From Heliocybe sulcata (lineage: Eukaryota > Basidiomycota > Agaricomycetes > Gloeophyllales > Gloeophyllaceae): a stretch of DNA of 64,000 nt. Made by a program: the position numbers and the translations under genes. A model generated the notes under the pieces. The model was not told the origin of the DNA. It was given only the letters and a program-made list of their open reading frames with translations, and ran no database searches. How positions within the stretch are numbered: position 1 is the stretch's first letter; each line of letters begins with the position of its first letter. The DNA lies in NCBI GenBank assembly GCA_004369045.1, contig ML213527.1, positions 269,652 through 333,651 on the forward strand. Reading direction: 5' to 3'. Below are positions 35,834 through 47,234 of the stretch, piece after piece.

Positions 35834-36690
35834 GTCCTACTGCTTCAGAGATATTTGCGATCACCTTTCGCGCAATTTGGAGTTACCTGGCTAAGAAAGT
35901 GGAATTATCAGTCGATGGGACAAGGCTGACATAAACGAAATATCACTTTACGCGTAGAACTATAGAAACAGGCAGGAATTTGAAGTATCTTGAGGGAGAA
36001 GACCATTGACGGCCCCCAGGACTCGTTATGGGAACGAAACAAAAACACGTCTTACAGCGGAGAGACCTACCAAAGCCCGATCGAGGTCGCGAGGATGCCT
36101 TGAAGCAGCTGGGCGTGCGGGGAATGATCCCAAGGGCACCGTGTAAGTTTACTTTCAATGAATCCTTGGGCATATGCGCCATTGCATGGCCTGATGGCCC
36201 ATGGTGAGAGAAGACAGACGAAATTTTCCCTGACCGTGCAAACACTCAAACTTCATGCTGAGATTCGTTCCACTGGGGCGAAAATCCAATGTAAAGCAAT
36301 ATCCGCTCCCTAATTTATAGCATAGCGTATATCTCCGTCTACCTGTACTAAGGAAGTGTTAACAGGGTCGCACGGATGAAACCACCTGACAAGCCGACAA
36401 ATCACATACCCATATCGCACCGCAGCAAAGATCCCCTGTTCTCCAGCAACTTCGTATTAGTGAGGCTCTTGATTCGGGTCTCCTACACGCTAGGTACGAA
36501 GAAGCGTATTCTGTTCACTGCGGCCTTCGAGGAACGCGATGAAGGCAAGAAGGAAAGCATTGGGAATTTGCAAATCGCATGATCGCATATATTTCATGTG
36601 CCGGCGGCCCGGGAGCTTTGCTGTGGCTGTGCAAGCCACAAGCCACAGCATCCAATCGGGGACAGCCGGATTGCAGCGGGCGCCACAGTA
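35834..36690 (-). repeat. Diverged outer shoulder of duplicated element, copy 2
   Basis: Weakly but collinearly similar to 12940-13794 in reverse orientation, as described there. The frame at 36490-36720 (minus) includes WLVACTATAKLPGRRHMKY, and copy 1 reads WLVACTATA and then, after a 12-bp insertion, LPCRRHMKY. This suggests an old coding sequence now decayed in copy 1. Confidence 0.55.
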
Positions 36691-37450
36691 TGTACTCGTG
36701 CAGGTAGCATTAGCAGGCAATTATCGCATACACTGGGGTACTCTGGGAGACATTGTATGGTGTCCGCAAAAGCACATGCATGTAGCCCTCCCAAATCTTG
36801 CCGCAACAATTTTCTTGATCCTTTTACTTTTTTGTATTTTAGTAGGCCGACCCTGCTGCTTGACCTTCCGCACGCGAAGATCGGTCAGTTCGATATTTAG
36901 GAAACCAGTCTACCTATCTCTCAGCCCTGTCAGAGCACTGGGAGGGTGGCGTTCTCATTCAGGTGTTGCCAGAAGGAAAGTGCACGACGTTGTTGATGTC
37001 CTCAGTTCCTTGCTCACAAACATGTGGCATAGAAATTGCGGTTGACCAGAAGGCTGAGCATAGTTCTTCTGCAATAAAATGCACAAGTAAATCTACTTTT
37101 CACTTGGAGGTAGAGATTGAAAGTACGGTCGTGCTGCTTGCACGTTCATAGCCAGCGCGTGTTCGAGGTGTAGTCTTCCTAGTGTAGGGACAGTTCATTA
37201 TGATGGCCAGGGGATGAAGTCTATCGAGGAACTTCAGGTCGGAGTAGTCGACTTGAGAAGAGGACTGAATCAAGCTTCAAGCTCAAGGACGAATGGCTGA
37301 GAATACGTCACAGCCACTGATCAGAGTGGACAATCACGATAAGATCGAGATAAGATGATTACGTACGTGGCAGGACGCGTCCGTGGCGGTGGAGTGCCTC
37401 ATCTGTATCGTCATAGCCAATCTATTCTTATGTCCTTGCAGTTACTACAA
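36691..37450. other. Upstream region of trehalose phosphorylase
   Basis: About 760 bp with no supported gene. It should contain the promoter and 5' leader of the downstream plus-strand gene. Confidence 0.4.
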
Positions 37451-40400
37451 ATGTCAGAGATCTCGCTACTGCATCGACACTACGACACTCATGCCCGGTA
37501 CGTCCGTCCCAGCTTCACCCTGGTTTCACTAACACGCCCGCAGGCCACGACCAAGACAGCAGCGGCCCGCCCACGCCCGCCGAGCGCAAGCTCCAGCTCC
37601 GGCGCAAGGCCACCCGCAAAGCCTCCGCGAAGCCGTCCTCCATCTATCTCGGCCTCTCCCTCCGCGTGCGCGACCACCAGGTCGAGTACGCCGTCATCGT
37701 GCACGACGGCATGGGCTCCGTCGGCTCCGAGCACGACGTCCGCGCGTTTGAGCGGGGGACCGACGGCCGGGAGGTGATGGACGTCATCCTCAACCGCGCC
37801 AGGGAGTACTCCGAGGCCCGCGGGCACAAGGCGCGTTCCCCCTCCTCTCCCTCGCACTGCAGGACTCACCCACACGCAGATCGAAGTCTTCGCTATCTCT
37901 GGGCCGCTCGACGCCCCCTTCTCCCTCCCCGCACGCGCGTCCTCGCTCTCCGCCTCCTCGCGTACCTCTGCGCAATCCTTCCTCACGCGCATCTGGCTCG
38001 AACTCGACGCCCTCCCCTTCGTCGCGCCCTGCCGCGACACCCAATTCAGCCTCGAAGGCGAGGCCACCCTCGCCGTCGAGAAGGCCCTCGCCTGGCTCGC
38101 CCCGACCTCCAAGAGCATCGTCAAAGTCGGGCGGGAGCACGACACGGGCGAAGTTCAAGGTGAGTCCCCTCCTCCAATGCATGCATGGTTCCTTGACTAA
38201 CCCGCACGCCCAGTCGACGCCAACGGCCAGATCCACCTGTACGACCTCCACGAGCAGGCTGCGCTCACTTCCCCTGGGCTATGGGACACCTTCAGCGCCC
38301 TCGCGAGCCTCGTCAAGCAGGCTGGAGTGCGCGTTACCTTCTTCTCCGCCACCCCCCGCGGAGGCGGCGTCGCGCTCATGCGGCACGCGTTGATCCGGCT
38401 ATGGCGTAAGTGATAATGTATTGTGGTAGGTGTGAATTGGGACTGATTGTGCGTTGGATGCAATGGGATAGGGCTGGCGGGGCTGGACGTGCGTTGGTAC
38501 GTGCCCCAAGGAGACGCAAGCGTTTTCGATATCGTGCGTCCTCTCTTTCTCCTTTCCGCTTCCCCATACCGACCGCTATCCGCGTAACAGACAAAGCGAC
38601 GGTTCCACGTACGTGTCCCTCTGTATATGCTCTTACCGCTTACCTACTCAGCCCCACGCACACCTAGAACGTCCTGCAAGGCGTGAACCCGCCCTCGATC
38701 ACGCTCGGCACGGAGCACAAAGAGACGTTCGAGCGCTGGACAGACTGGAACTACGAGCGTTTCTGGCGGGGCCCTGAGAGCCCGATCCGCGCAGACGTGG
38801 TGGTCATTGACGATCCGCAGGGTGAGTGCTGCTGCGCTGATTTTGTGGATGTGAGCCATTTGCTTCATCCCGCCCCTCGCGCCTCCCGACTCTTCCCATT
38901 CGCATGCGATATGCACGCGACATAGCTGGTACTGACTCTATATTTTGCAGTGATTGGGCTGATCCCGCTGATTAGGAGGGATAGCCCGCGCACGAAGATT
39001 ATTTATCGGAGTCATATCGAGAGTGCGTCTTCCCTTCCTTCCTCCCCTATCCCTACTTGTCTCCCTCCCTCCCTGTCTCCTGTCCGTAATTACTAACTCT
39101 CCCTGCCGATCTCCTGTCGTCGATCAGTCCGCAGCGACCTCGTCGACGCAGGCGCGCAGCCCCAGGCCGACGTGTTTGGGTACCTGTTTGGGTTCATCAA
39201 GCAGGCGGATTTGTTTGTGTCGGTGAGTCTTCATTCCTCTCCCCCTTCTTCCTCTCCTCCCGGACCACCACTAACGCCCCCTCAAGCACCCCATCCCCGC
39301 CTTCGTCCCTTCCCTCGTCCCGGCCCACATGCCCGTCGTCTACATGCCGCCCTGCACCGACGCGCTCGACGGGCTGAACAAGCCGATCCCGGAGACAGCA
39401 CTCGGGGTGTACCGGCACGTGTTTGCGGATCTGGTAAGCGCGAGTACGGGCCAGGTGCGTTGTGTTCTCTGTCTCGTGTCTGCTGTCTGCTGTGCGCTGG
39501 GCTGATGCGGGGTGGGGTAGACTGTGGATTGGCAGAGGGGGTATATTTTGCAGGTGGCGAGGTTTGATCCGTCGAAAGGTACGTGTGGTGTGTGCTTGAG
39601 TGCGGGGTGAGGTGGGCTGATGTGTGGGGGTAGGGATTCCGGATCTTGTGGAGGCGTATAGGCTGTTCAGGGAGGAGGTGGAGAAGCAGGGGATGGGGAA
39701 GAATGCGCCGCAGCTTATACTTGTGCGTGTTGTCTCTTGTGCTGTCCTACTTGCGTACTTTCGTGGACATACCCGGTCATGTTGCCCTACCCATGTATCT
39801 TTTCTCTCATACTCCCCTCCTCTCTTTCCGTGTTACGGAAGAGGTTCAATACTGACCGGCACGCAGACGGGGCACAGCAGCATCGACGACCCGGACGGGA
39901 CGTACATCCTGCACAAGCTGCAGGACACGCTGTGCAGCGAGGCGTTCAAGGCGATCAAGGACGACGTGTTTGCGGTGCGCGCGCCGGCGGAAGGTGAGCG
40001 TTCTTTCCTCTTGTGGAGGTGAGGGGACGTGCTGAGCATGAATCTCTTTTTTGCGTGGGACAGACCGGCTGCTGGACGCGCTGATGCGCGGCGCGGACGT
40101 GGCGTGCCAGGTGAGCACGCGCGAAGGGTTCGAGATCAAAGTGCGTCCCTTCCCCCCTCCCCCCTCCCCTTCCTTTCTAACCACCAACACCCCCCGCAGG
40201 TAACGGAAGCGATCCACAAAACGCGCTGGGTCGTCGCGACGCAGGCGGGGGGCATCCCGCTGCAGATCCGGGACGGCGTGGACGGGGCGCTCGTGCCCCC
40301 CGGGGAGCCGGAGGCGATTGCGCGCGCGTTGGTGGAGTTTTATACGTCGGGGAAGGACGGGCGGAGGACGGGGGAGAGTCGCGGGAACGAGCCGGGGAGG

Positions 40401-40728
40401 CCGTTGGGGGGACGGTGGGAGGGAGGCGGGGAGGGGGGCGAGGGAGGGGAGGGGCCGAGGGAGGAGTTGTTTACGGTGGGGAATGCGGCGATGTGGCAGG
40501 TGAGCATTTGTTGTGTTGATGGGTGGGGAGAGAAGGGAATTAGGGGGCTGATGATGCTTTGCGTAGTACTTGTGGTGCCGCGTGTTGGGGCTGGATAGTG
40601 AGGGCTGCGAGAGCTTGCCGGAGGCGCATAAGAGGCGGGTGGCAGCACTTGGGTTGGATGGGAAGGAGGACTTGAAGAGTTTGCAGGGGAGGAAGGTGTG
40701 GGATTTGGTGAGTGAGGGGAAGATGTAG
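37451..40728 (+). CDS. Trehalose phosphorylase (retaining, GT4-type, fungal)
   Basis: Cleaves trehalose with phosphate to glucose and glucose-1-phosphate with retention; cytosolic. The start ATG at 37451 gives MSEISLLHRHYDTHAGHDQD after splicing. The N-terminal domain runs through SSIYLGLSLRVRDHQVEYAV, GSEHDVRAF and LALWLAP-like helices. The GT-B core follows: VTFFSATPRGGGVALMRHAL, WYVPQGDASVFD, TLGTEHKETFERW, VVVIDDPQ, IIYRSHIEIRSDLV, ILQVARFDPSKGIPDLVEAY, LMRGADVACQVSTREGFEIK (EGFE-type GT4 motif) and GIPLQIRDGVDGALVPPGEP. About 15 introns. The end is LQGRKVWDLVSEGKM, stop at 40726-40728. The predicted length is about 740 aa, as in other basidiomycete enzymes. A Gly/Arg-rich insert precedes ELFTVGNAAMW (see findings). 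Confidence 0.93.
40394..40462 (+). repeat. G-run tract within trehalose phosphorylase coding region
   Basis: More than eight runs of three or more G on the coding strand with 1-8 nt spacers, enough for one or two G-quadruplexes. It encodes a Gly/Glu-rich insert that has no place in the GT-B fold. Confidence 0.6.
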
Positions 40729-41259
40729 AAGTAGATTGGGGCAGAGTCTCCTAGATGGTAGAGGGTGGTTGCGTGCTAAGAAAGCGGATATGGAAGCTGG
40801 ACTGAAGGACGCTGCAGATGTACGATTGAATTTGTTGTATTGCATTAGAGTGTATCTGCTATGAGAATCACCACAGATCTATCTGTATTCTAAATCTTGT
40901 GCCAAAACAAGAGCGAAATCTGCTGCGACCACGTAGGTGAGGAGACGCCCGCCAGCAAGTTTTGGCGTAAGCAGTGGTTGGTCGTGCAGCTAATTGCTCG
41001 TGATTCCTGTAGCAATTGATATGCTCTGTTGTAGTACGGATTCATGTATGGACTACTGTGACATGGCATTGGTATACATCTACATACTCCGCCCGATCTG
41101 AATGTCCGATTGAAAATGAGATGGAAAGCGATGATGGCAGGGAGAACAGTGCATTGGTATCGTACAAACGTGACGGGTATTCTTGATATTTGACTGCAAG
41201 TGATGAATGACTGCTTTCTGAAGTTTGCGAAAGTGGCGTGCTCCGGCCTGGAATGAAGT
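40729..41259. other. Convergent 3' flanks
   Basis: About 530 bp between convergent stops. No gene was seen. Confidence 0.4.
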
Positions 41260-42708
41260 TTATGCTGCTGATGAAAAGAGCCGCGGGTACGGGTGGTCGG
41301 GAGAGTCCGCTTCTTCGAGAACGGCATCGAGCTCGGTGGCATACAGTATGAATGCACGCTCGAAGTCGGCCGTGGTGCGAGGGATTGCTTCCGCATCCAG
41401 TGGCGGGGTGTGTGTGTCCGAGGCAAAGACCTCTCGGAGGAGCTCGTACACGGGTTGCCGTGGAGGTGGACCAGCTTGCCCGTGGTCTGCCCTGCCAGGT
41501 ACTTGGGATCTCGGCTGCAGATGCTCCGTGGCATGCAGGCTGTCCACATCCATGGCCTCGGGCTCGGAGCTCTGGCGGGCACCACGGCCACATCTCCCTA
41601 GCACGGCCTGGTCATGCTCCGGGTGCCAGTGGTCCGCAGCATGCGGGTGATCGATGTCCATAGCCTCAGGCTCCGAGCTGGACTGTGCATCATGGGCAGT
41701 CCTCCCAATGTGCTCGACCTTCCCTCTGTCAACAACTCCGGCCTGCACAAACGCATCCACAACATTTCGCAATTCCGCTGGAGGCAATGCTTTCTCAGCA
41801 ACCAGCAAGAATGTGTGTGGGTCTACTCGACTGCCCGAAGCGATGGGTGTGACGGGTGATGGCCGTCTATGAACGGGCTCCGGGGATATGGAATGCAAGG
41901 GCGTGGGAAGGTGTGCTATCTGCCGGCGTTCCGATGCTTGCAGCTCTTCCAGGGTTGGTTTTCTCTCCAGCTGTGATGGGTCCTGAGAGGCACCAGCGGG
42001 CAGAGTGAGCGAGTAATTTTTGATCTGGATGTAGATGTCAATGGCTTCGGCATCAATGCCCAACACAATGCTCCATTGCCTGATGTGATCAGGGGTTGGT
42101 TTTGGGTTGGTAGATAGAAGGGCTTCCAGCTTGACTATGGTGTCTGGTGTGTATTCTAGCGTGGCTTTTTAGTATGGCAAGAAGAGAAGGATCCAGTACT
42201 ACATAGGTGGCAACTCACGGATGTCCGCGCTTCCAGATCTCGCACGACTGACACTGAGACTGCTGGATCCGGCCTGAGATACGGGGGTATTCGCATTGTC
42301 CCGACTCCCTCCCGCAAAAGCCCTGTCCCTGGGTTTCCTCTTGGTACTGAACCAGCGCGACAGATGACCTCTGGTGTACCAATCATCACCCACAGCATGA
42401 ATATTTTGTAGCAATTCGGTCTTTTTCTGCGGATCAGGGCATTCATAATGTGATGTCTCCCAGTAGTCTAAAATCGTGTCAGACACGCCCATTGTTCACA
42501 TCTTAATGAGCTGAATGGCCCCACCCCTCAGGATTTTACTTGCAGCGGTAGATAGCTGCCTCCGTGCTTTCTTTGACTTGATGTTTCCGGATTGTTGGGC
42601 CGCGATGCCCCAGTCTTCCCTCTCCATCATCATTGATGCTGATACTGATCCATCATCTGTGGGCGTCACTGGCGTTATTGGAGCATCCACAGGCTGCGTG
42701 TCGGTCAT
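41260..42708 (-). CDS. Homeodomain-like protein
   Basis: The start is the ATG at 42706-42708 (MTDTQPVDAPITPVTP). Exon 1 ends in KKARRQLSTAA. A roughly 110-bp intron (through TTTTAG near 42465) joins it to YWETSHYECPDPQKKTELLQ and then HLSRWFSTKRKPR, which together make a 60-residue homeodomain-like unit whose third helix has the WFxxxR signature. After another intron comes YTPDTIVKLEALLSTNPKPT PDHIRQWSIVLGIDAEAIDI, a second helix-turn-helix-like segment. The remainder is Pro/Ser-rich with two SSEPEAMDID/VDS repeats, ending PYPRLFSSAA (stop 41260). The product is roughly 430 aa. If the first intron were not removed, a TGA would interrupt the frame. It is not flanked by MIP, so it is not placed like a mating-type HD gene. 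Nuclear DNA binding is inferred. Confidence 0.55.
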
Positions 42709-43263
42709 GTTGCGTGTTTAGAAGGACAGACCAAGTACTGGTGAGGGCTGCAGATTGCTGGCACAGGGAGCACCCAAGGCATGGGTTCAGGGTTCTGCCA
42801 AAAGCCGCCTCGGCAAGCCCACGGCTCCATAGTCGACTGTACAGTACAAAGTCGCGGACTCGGAAAGCCAATGCATTAATGAGCTCCAAGACAATCTCCT
42901 TTTTATACCTTATGACCGCCACACGTCCATTCCTCGTCTGATACGTTGTGCCGGGCCCGCTATAAAAGACGTGTACGTCTGAATCCGGCAGCACCGGCCT
43001 GGCCACGGACAACAACAGGAACAAGCAAGGGCCAATCTAAAAGCAACCAAGAGCATGTCCATGAGATATACATAATAACATCCAGCCAATACAAGACACA
43101 CGTAACATTACATGTTCACATGCACCGATTACTCCGGGGGCGGGGGGCAGGGAGAATGTGTAAGTGGGCAAGCATACATAAAGCACAGAGCCGAACTTAG
43201 CATCAAAATACAACAATCACGACGAATCAAAACAACATAAACTCCAGCATGCTGATCCATCGT
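42709..43263. other. Intergenic interval
   Basis: About 555 bp holding the promoter of the minus-strand homeodomain-like gene and the 3' flank of the RING gene. A TATAAAA sequence occurs at about 42961 on the plus strand with no plus-strand gene downstream. Confidence 0.35.
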
Positions 43264-45240
43264 CTACACGACAGAAGGCGTGACAACCGCCTGCGGGCCC
43301 TGACCCCGCTCCAAGTCCGGGGGCATAGTCGTCGACGCAGGGTTATTCCCTCTGAAGGACATGTTTCGGAGGAATGCAGGAGCAGTAATAGACCCGAGAG
43401 GACCTCGAGAAGCCGGAGCAGCAGCTGGTACAGGCGCCGTGGGAGTCCCCTCAGCTGGGGATTCCATACCGTCGGTAGATGTCGAAGCACGCTTCTCCAT
43501 ATCCTTTGCAGCAGATGGAGGTGCAGTGGTGATACGAAGCAGAGACGTGTATGCTAGAGATTCACATGAGGCGGTGGACACGACACGAACAAGAGACAGG
43601 ACTTACGCTGCCGGCAAACGGGGCAGAACCAGCCCTTGGCCTTTCGCTTCCTTCTGGGTGTGGGTTGCGGCGCAGCAGCCTCACTAACGACGTTTGCGGA
43701 TCCACCATTCTCCCCACCAGTGGCGTTCGCATCCCCGCTGCCACCAGCCCCGTCCGCGTTTCCAGCCGTCGTGTCGTCATTAGAGTCATGATGCACTATG
43801 GCTCCGCCCGCACCGAACTCGACCATATTAATGGCGCACTCCTTGCAAGCGACTAAATGGCGGCAGGGTAGTAGCACAACTTCACGCGGCGAGGATAGGC
43901 AGACGAGACACTCCGACGATGGTTCGTCCTCGTGAGAAGCAGGGGTAGGCGCGGGTGGATAGGTATGCGTCGTAGGCGAGGCAGTAGGCGCAGGAGGCTG
44001 CGAAGGAGTGGACGAGTACGACGATAGACCGTAAATCTCGTGCAGATGGAATGTATGCGCGCCGATCTGAGCAATATCAGAGTCCGAAATCCATGCACAT
44101 CGCAACGGCTCACCGTAGCTTCCCGCTTGACAACTCTAACAACCCAGGGCCGCTTGTCCTCCTCGGGCGCGGTACCCTCGACTTTGAGCGGTGGTTGACC
44201 AAATCGCACAATGTGCAGATAAGTTACCTGCTCGTTAGCGACCTCAAGCTCCTTTCCCTCCTCGTCCAAGGCAACAAGCTTGATTGCTACTCGTACTCCC
44301 TCGTTGTCAGAGGCATTGCTCGAATGAGCGAGCTCTTTGTTGTCAGTCTGGTCAGCACCAGGTGTTCCAGGAACAGTCGGGGCTGCCGGCTGGGCATCAA
44401 CCACGGCGAGAGCGGGGCCTGCGACTGAGTGGCCGCGTCCGTTTCGCTTGCGGAAGGGAAAAGACGAGAAGCGTTTCTTACGCTCGCTAGGACGGGCCTG
44501 GGTGGTCTCTCCTTCAATGGGCGGGGAAGCAGCGGCCTCGTTCGGCCCTTGAGCCTGGACGTTCACTGAAGACGTAGAAGGATCCACAGCGGGACCAGCA
44601 GCGCTGGCTTCTCCAGCATGTTCCCGCTCAGCCCCACCATTCTCAAATTGCGCTAGCTCCAGCAAAGCGCCATGATCATGGGTAAGGAACTTGGCAAACC
44701 CTCCCTCCGTGACAGTGTCAAAGACGAGGACACGGGAGTACTCGCCTTCAGAGTTCTTCTCCGTGGCCAGCGGGTGATCCGACGGGAGGACGACGTATAC
44801 GTAGATACCGCATTTGGCAGAGTCGCAGTCAAATTCAAACTCGAGACCGTGGTTATGGTCGACGTCTACATGGTTAGGATCCTCGGTCGACTCGTCTTTA
44901 AACGGGATGAGGCGGATGGTCGGGCGTTTGAGGTTTACGAGAGCTTGCAGAGTGGTCGTCGCTTGGGAGCTCTGATGATACCAGTATCATGCATCTGTAT
45001 AGAATACACGAAGTAGGAAAAGCTTCTCACCTGCTTGCTCTTCTCAATCCATCCCTTGATCACATCTGGCGTGAGCTCATCTCCCGCCGCCCTCTGCGCC
45101 TTCGGCTGCTCCGTCCACGCCGGTCCTGTATTCACAATCCCGATATTCGGCCCAAATAGCGTATCTGACTTTTTCTTCTCCTCCCCATTGCTGGCCGGAG
45201 TATTTGGAAGGAGCGTCACATCAACCCGACCCTGCGCCAT
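43264..45240 (-). CDS. MGRN1/RNF157-type RING E3 ubiquitin ligase
   Basis: The start is the ATG at 45238-45240 (MAQGRVDVTLLPNTP). The N-terminal beta-domain contains LVNLKRPTIRLIPF, LEFEFDCDSAKCGIYVYVVL and VALDEEGKELEVANEQVTYL with IVRFG, characteristic of MGRN1-like ligases, but interrupted by a roughly 150-residue disordered insert with a basic RKKRF cluster. The RING is C3HC4: CLVCLSSPREVVLLPCRHLV, ACKEC, then after a 60-residue Gly/Asn/Asp-rich insertion FCPVCRQR. The following exon starts AYTSLLRITTA, equivalent to the conserved segment after the RING in animal MGRN1. A Pro/Ala-rich tail ends at 43264. The protein would ubiquitylate trafficking or membrane substrates; the substrate is unknown. 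The RING insertion between the fifth or sixth and seventh ligands is unusual. Confidence 0.85.
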
Positions 45241-45974
45241 CGCCGTCGCGGTGCGTGAAGCCGTCGTATCTGGCCTGACTACGAAAGGCGTCGCGTGGAG
45301 TCGCCGGGTGCGGTTCCAAGCCGCGTACTGGCTGTGGTCTGTGCACAGAGTACAAGGTCAGCGTGTGCGCCCTACTCTGGCGAGAGAAGAATGCAGGCGA
45401 CGCAGAGCAGCACACGCTGGAGCTTCGGTTGCCCCACGCCCGTTCGCATGCGCATATAGTATCTCAGACCGGACTTCCGCGCTCCCGTGGAACATCCGAG
45501 CCCAGCATGCTGCTCTGCTATACGCTCGACAAGGAGTACTCACACCAAGTTGCGATAGTCGCCATCCGAGACGCTAGCAATCAGGAGACAAGTGGTGAGA
45601 GCACAGGCGGTGCATTCGATATGCTGACCTAGTGTGTCCTATAATTAACGCTCCGTGCGAAGGGCACTGCATTACAGCCGCGGCTTCGTCGGCATTGAGC
45701 CAAGGATGAGCCAAGGATTTGGCGGAAGTTTCGAAGTTGTTGAGAACGAGGAGGGACGGCCTCGAGAAATGCAAGGCAGTGCACAGCACGGTCTTGCAGG
45801 CAGGTGGAGAACGGGCAACGTGCAAAAGGCGGAGGATGCTTTTCTGGGATTTGTGGATCTGGATAAGCCGAACTTGCGTAGACCCAACAGATCATCTAAC
45901 ATTACAGAGATATACACATGTAGATACAAAATACAGCGACCCGATAAGACAACAGAACAACACGGTGTATGCAC
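45241..45974. other. Intergenic interval
   Basis: About 730 bp between the RING ligase start and the RPB11 stop, both on the minus strand. No supported gene. Confidence 0.4.
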
Positions 45975-46517
45975 CTAAAAATCCAGGTAATCTCTGCCAC
46001 CTGGCCAGGTCGGACCCCCAGTCGAGGGAACACCATATGGGTCTTCGGACACGGCAGCACCTTCGACGTCCTTAAATGAAAACTCCCGTTTAAACTTGGC
46101 CTCCAGCGTGGACAGCGTACCAATCAACCGATGGCAAGATTGCGTTAGTACGTCCGCTGGCGTAACCGTACCATCTGTTTGGATCTTCAAGATGGAGTAC
46201 GGCTGGAGAGGGTGCGGAACCTTGTAACCGGCGAAGAGGACGGAGGGACTGGCAAGCAATTGACTAGACTGGTGTAAATCGTAGCGGTTACCTGCGAGAC
46301 GAGGACTCACGCGCGAAGCATATTGGCCAGAGTGTGGTCTTCCTTCACGACCTTGATCGTAGCGGCATTAGGAATCTTAGTGTCCTCGATGATTTCAACA
46401 CTGAACGTGAAGTCGAAAGGTGAGGCTCGATGTGTGCAAGGCCTGAGTAGGGTCACTGACGCACGCCTTTTCGCCGTCCTCCAAGACAAACAGCTCAGAC
46501 CGGTTGGGAGCGTTCAT
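45975..46517 (-). CDS. RPB11: RNA polymerase II subunit RPB11
   Basis: The start is the ATG at 46515-46517 (MNAPNRSELFVLEDGEKA), identical in style to RPB11 from yeast to animals. A 63-bp intron is followed by VEIIEDTKIPNAATIKVVKE and DHTLANMLR, the alpha-motif that dimerises with RPB3. The next exon gives LLASPSVLFAGYKVPHPLQP and the C-terminal helix ending GGRDYLDF (stop 45975). The predicted length is about 150 aa, slightly longer than yeast Rpb11 because of a Gly/Pro-rich end. The subunit sits in the nuclear Pol II assembly core. It is divergently arranged with the uL15 gene, a common pairing of highly expressed genes. Confidence 0.95.
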
Positions 46518-47234
46518 GGTGTCAGACTAAGAACCACTATGAAGCAAGCAAAGAGAAGATGTTAGTAACATCCTCAAAAGACCCGACGATAAAACTTGGG
46601 AATCATATAGCAGTTGGACAAAGAGTTCTCTCCATCGTGCATAAGCACTCGGCGGATTGACAGATATGGTAAAAGAGTATAATCCTTCGGAAGAAGAGAG
46701 GATCAACGGTACGTGGATGCTCACCAAAGATATCCGGACAAGATAGCACTGACACCTTAGAACAGAAAGTGTCAGTAAGACATGCCAAGGCAAGGACAGT
46801 AAAATCGCATAAAGCGCGAAGTCAGCACATGTTTTGAAATCATAGAGATCATCGACAATAAATATTGGCTCAAAGGCCCATCATTTAACAAGCAGTGAAA
46901 AGAACTCACCAGTGCAACGGCAGAGGCCTTCAAGGGGAGAGGAACAACACTAGTGCTCGAACGAAATGAAACTGTGGCGACCTCCGGTCGGAGTTCAAAG
47001 TTTCGGTGAGAGCAGCCCGCCAGTCCATCTACACAACCATCCGACCCCCGCCTCGTCCTCCTCAAGGTGAGTCATGCTGCTTTTCTGTTGTGGGACCCGT
47101 TCAGACGACTCTACACGACCTCCCAATGCTGCTCGTTTTTGTCCGGGAGCGGGAGGTGCAGTCTGAGGCGGTGGATGGGTCGCGCGGCGCTCGGATGCGC
47201 TTATAGATGCTAATTGAACTGGTCTACCTAGAAA
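46518..47234. promoter_or_regulatory. Divergent promoter of RPB11 and uL15, with 5' UTR intron
   Basis: Both genes start outward from this 717-bp interval. On the uL15 side a GT-AG intron (47067-47231, GTGAGT ... CCTAG) ends 3 nt before the start codon, so the 5' leader is spliced, as often seen in ribosomal protein genes. Confidence 0.6.

Noticed and set aside
37489-38145. 218-aa minus-strand frame within trehalose phosphorylase
   Set aside because: Antisense shadow of conserved sense exons.
41260-42708. Mating-type HD locus
   Set aside because: There is no divergent HD partner and no mitochondrial intermediate peptidase gene nearby.
42956-42968. TATA box GCTATAAAAGACG on the plus strand
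   Set aside because: No plus-strand gene follows within several hundred bases, so the sequence alone is not enough.
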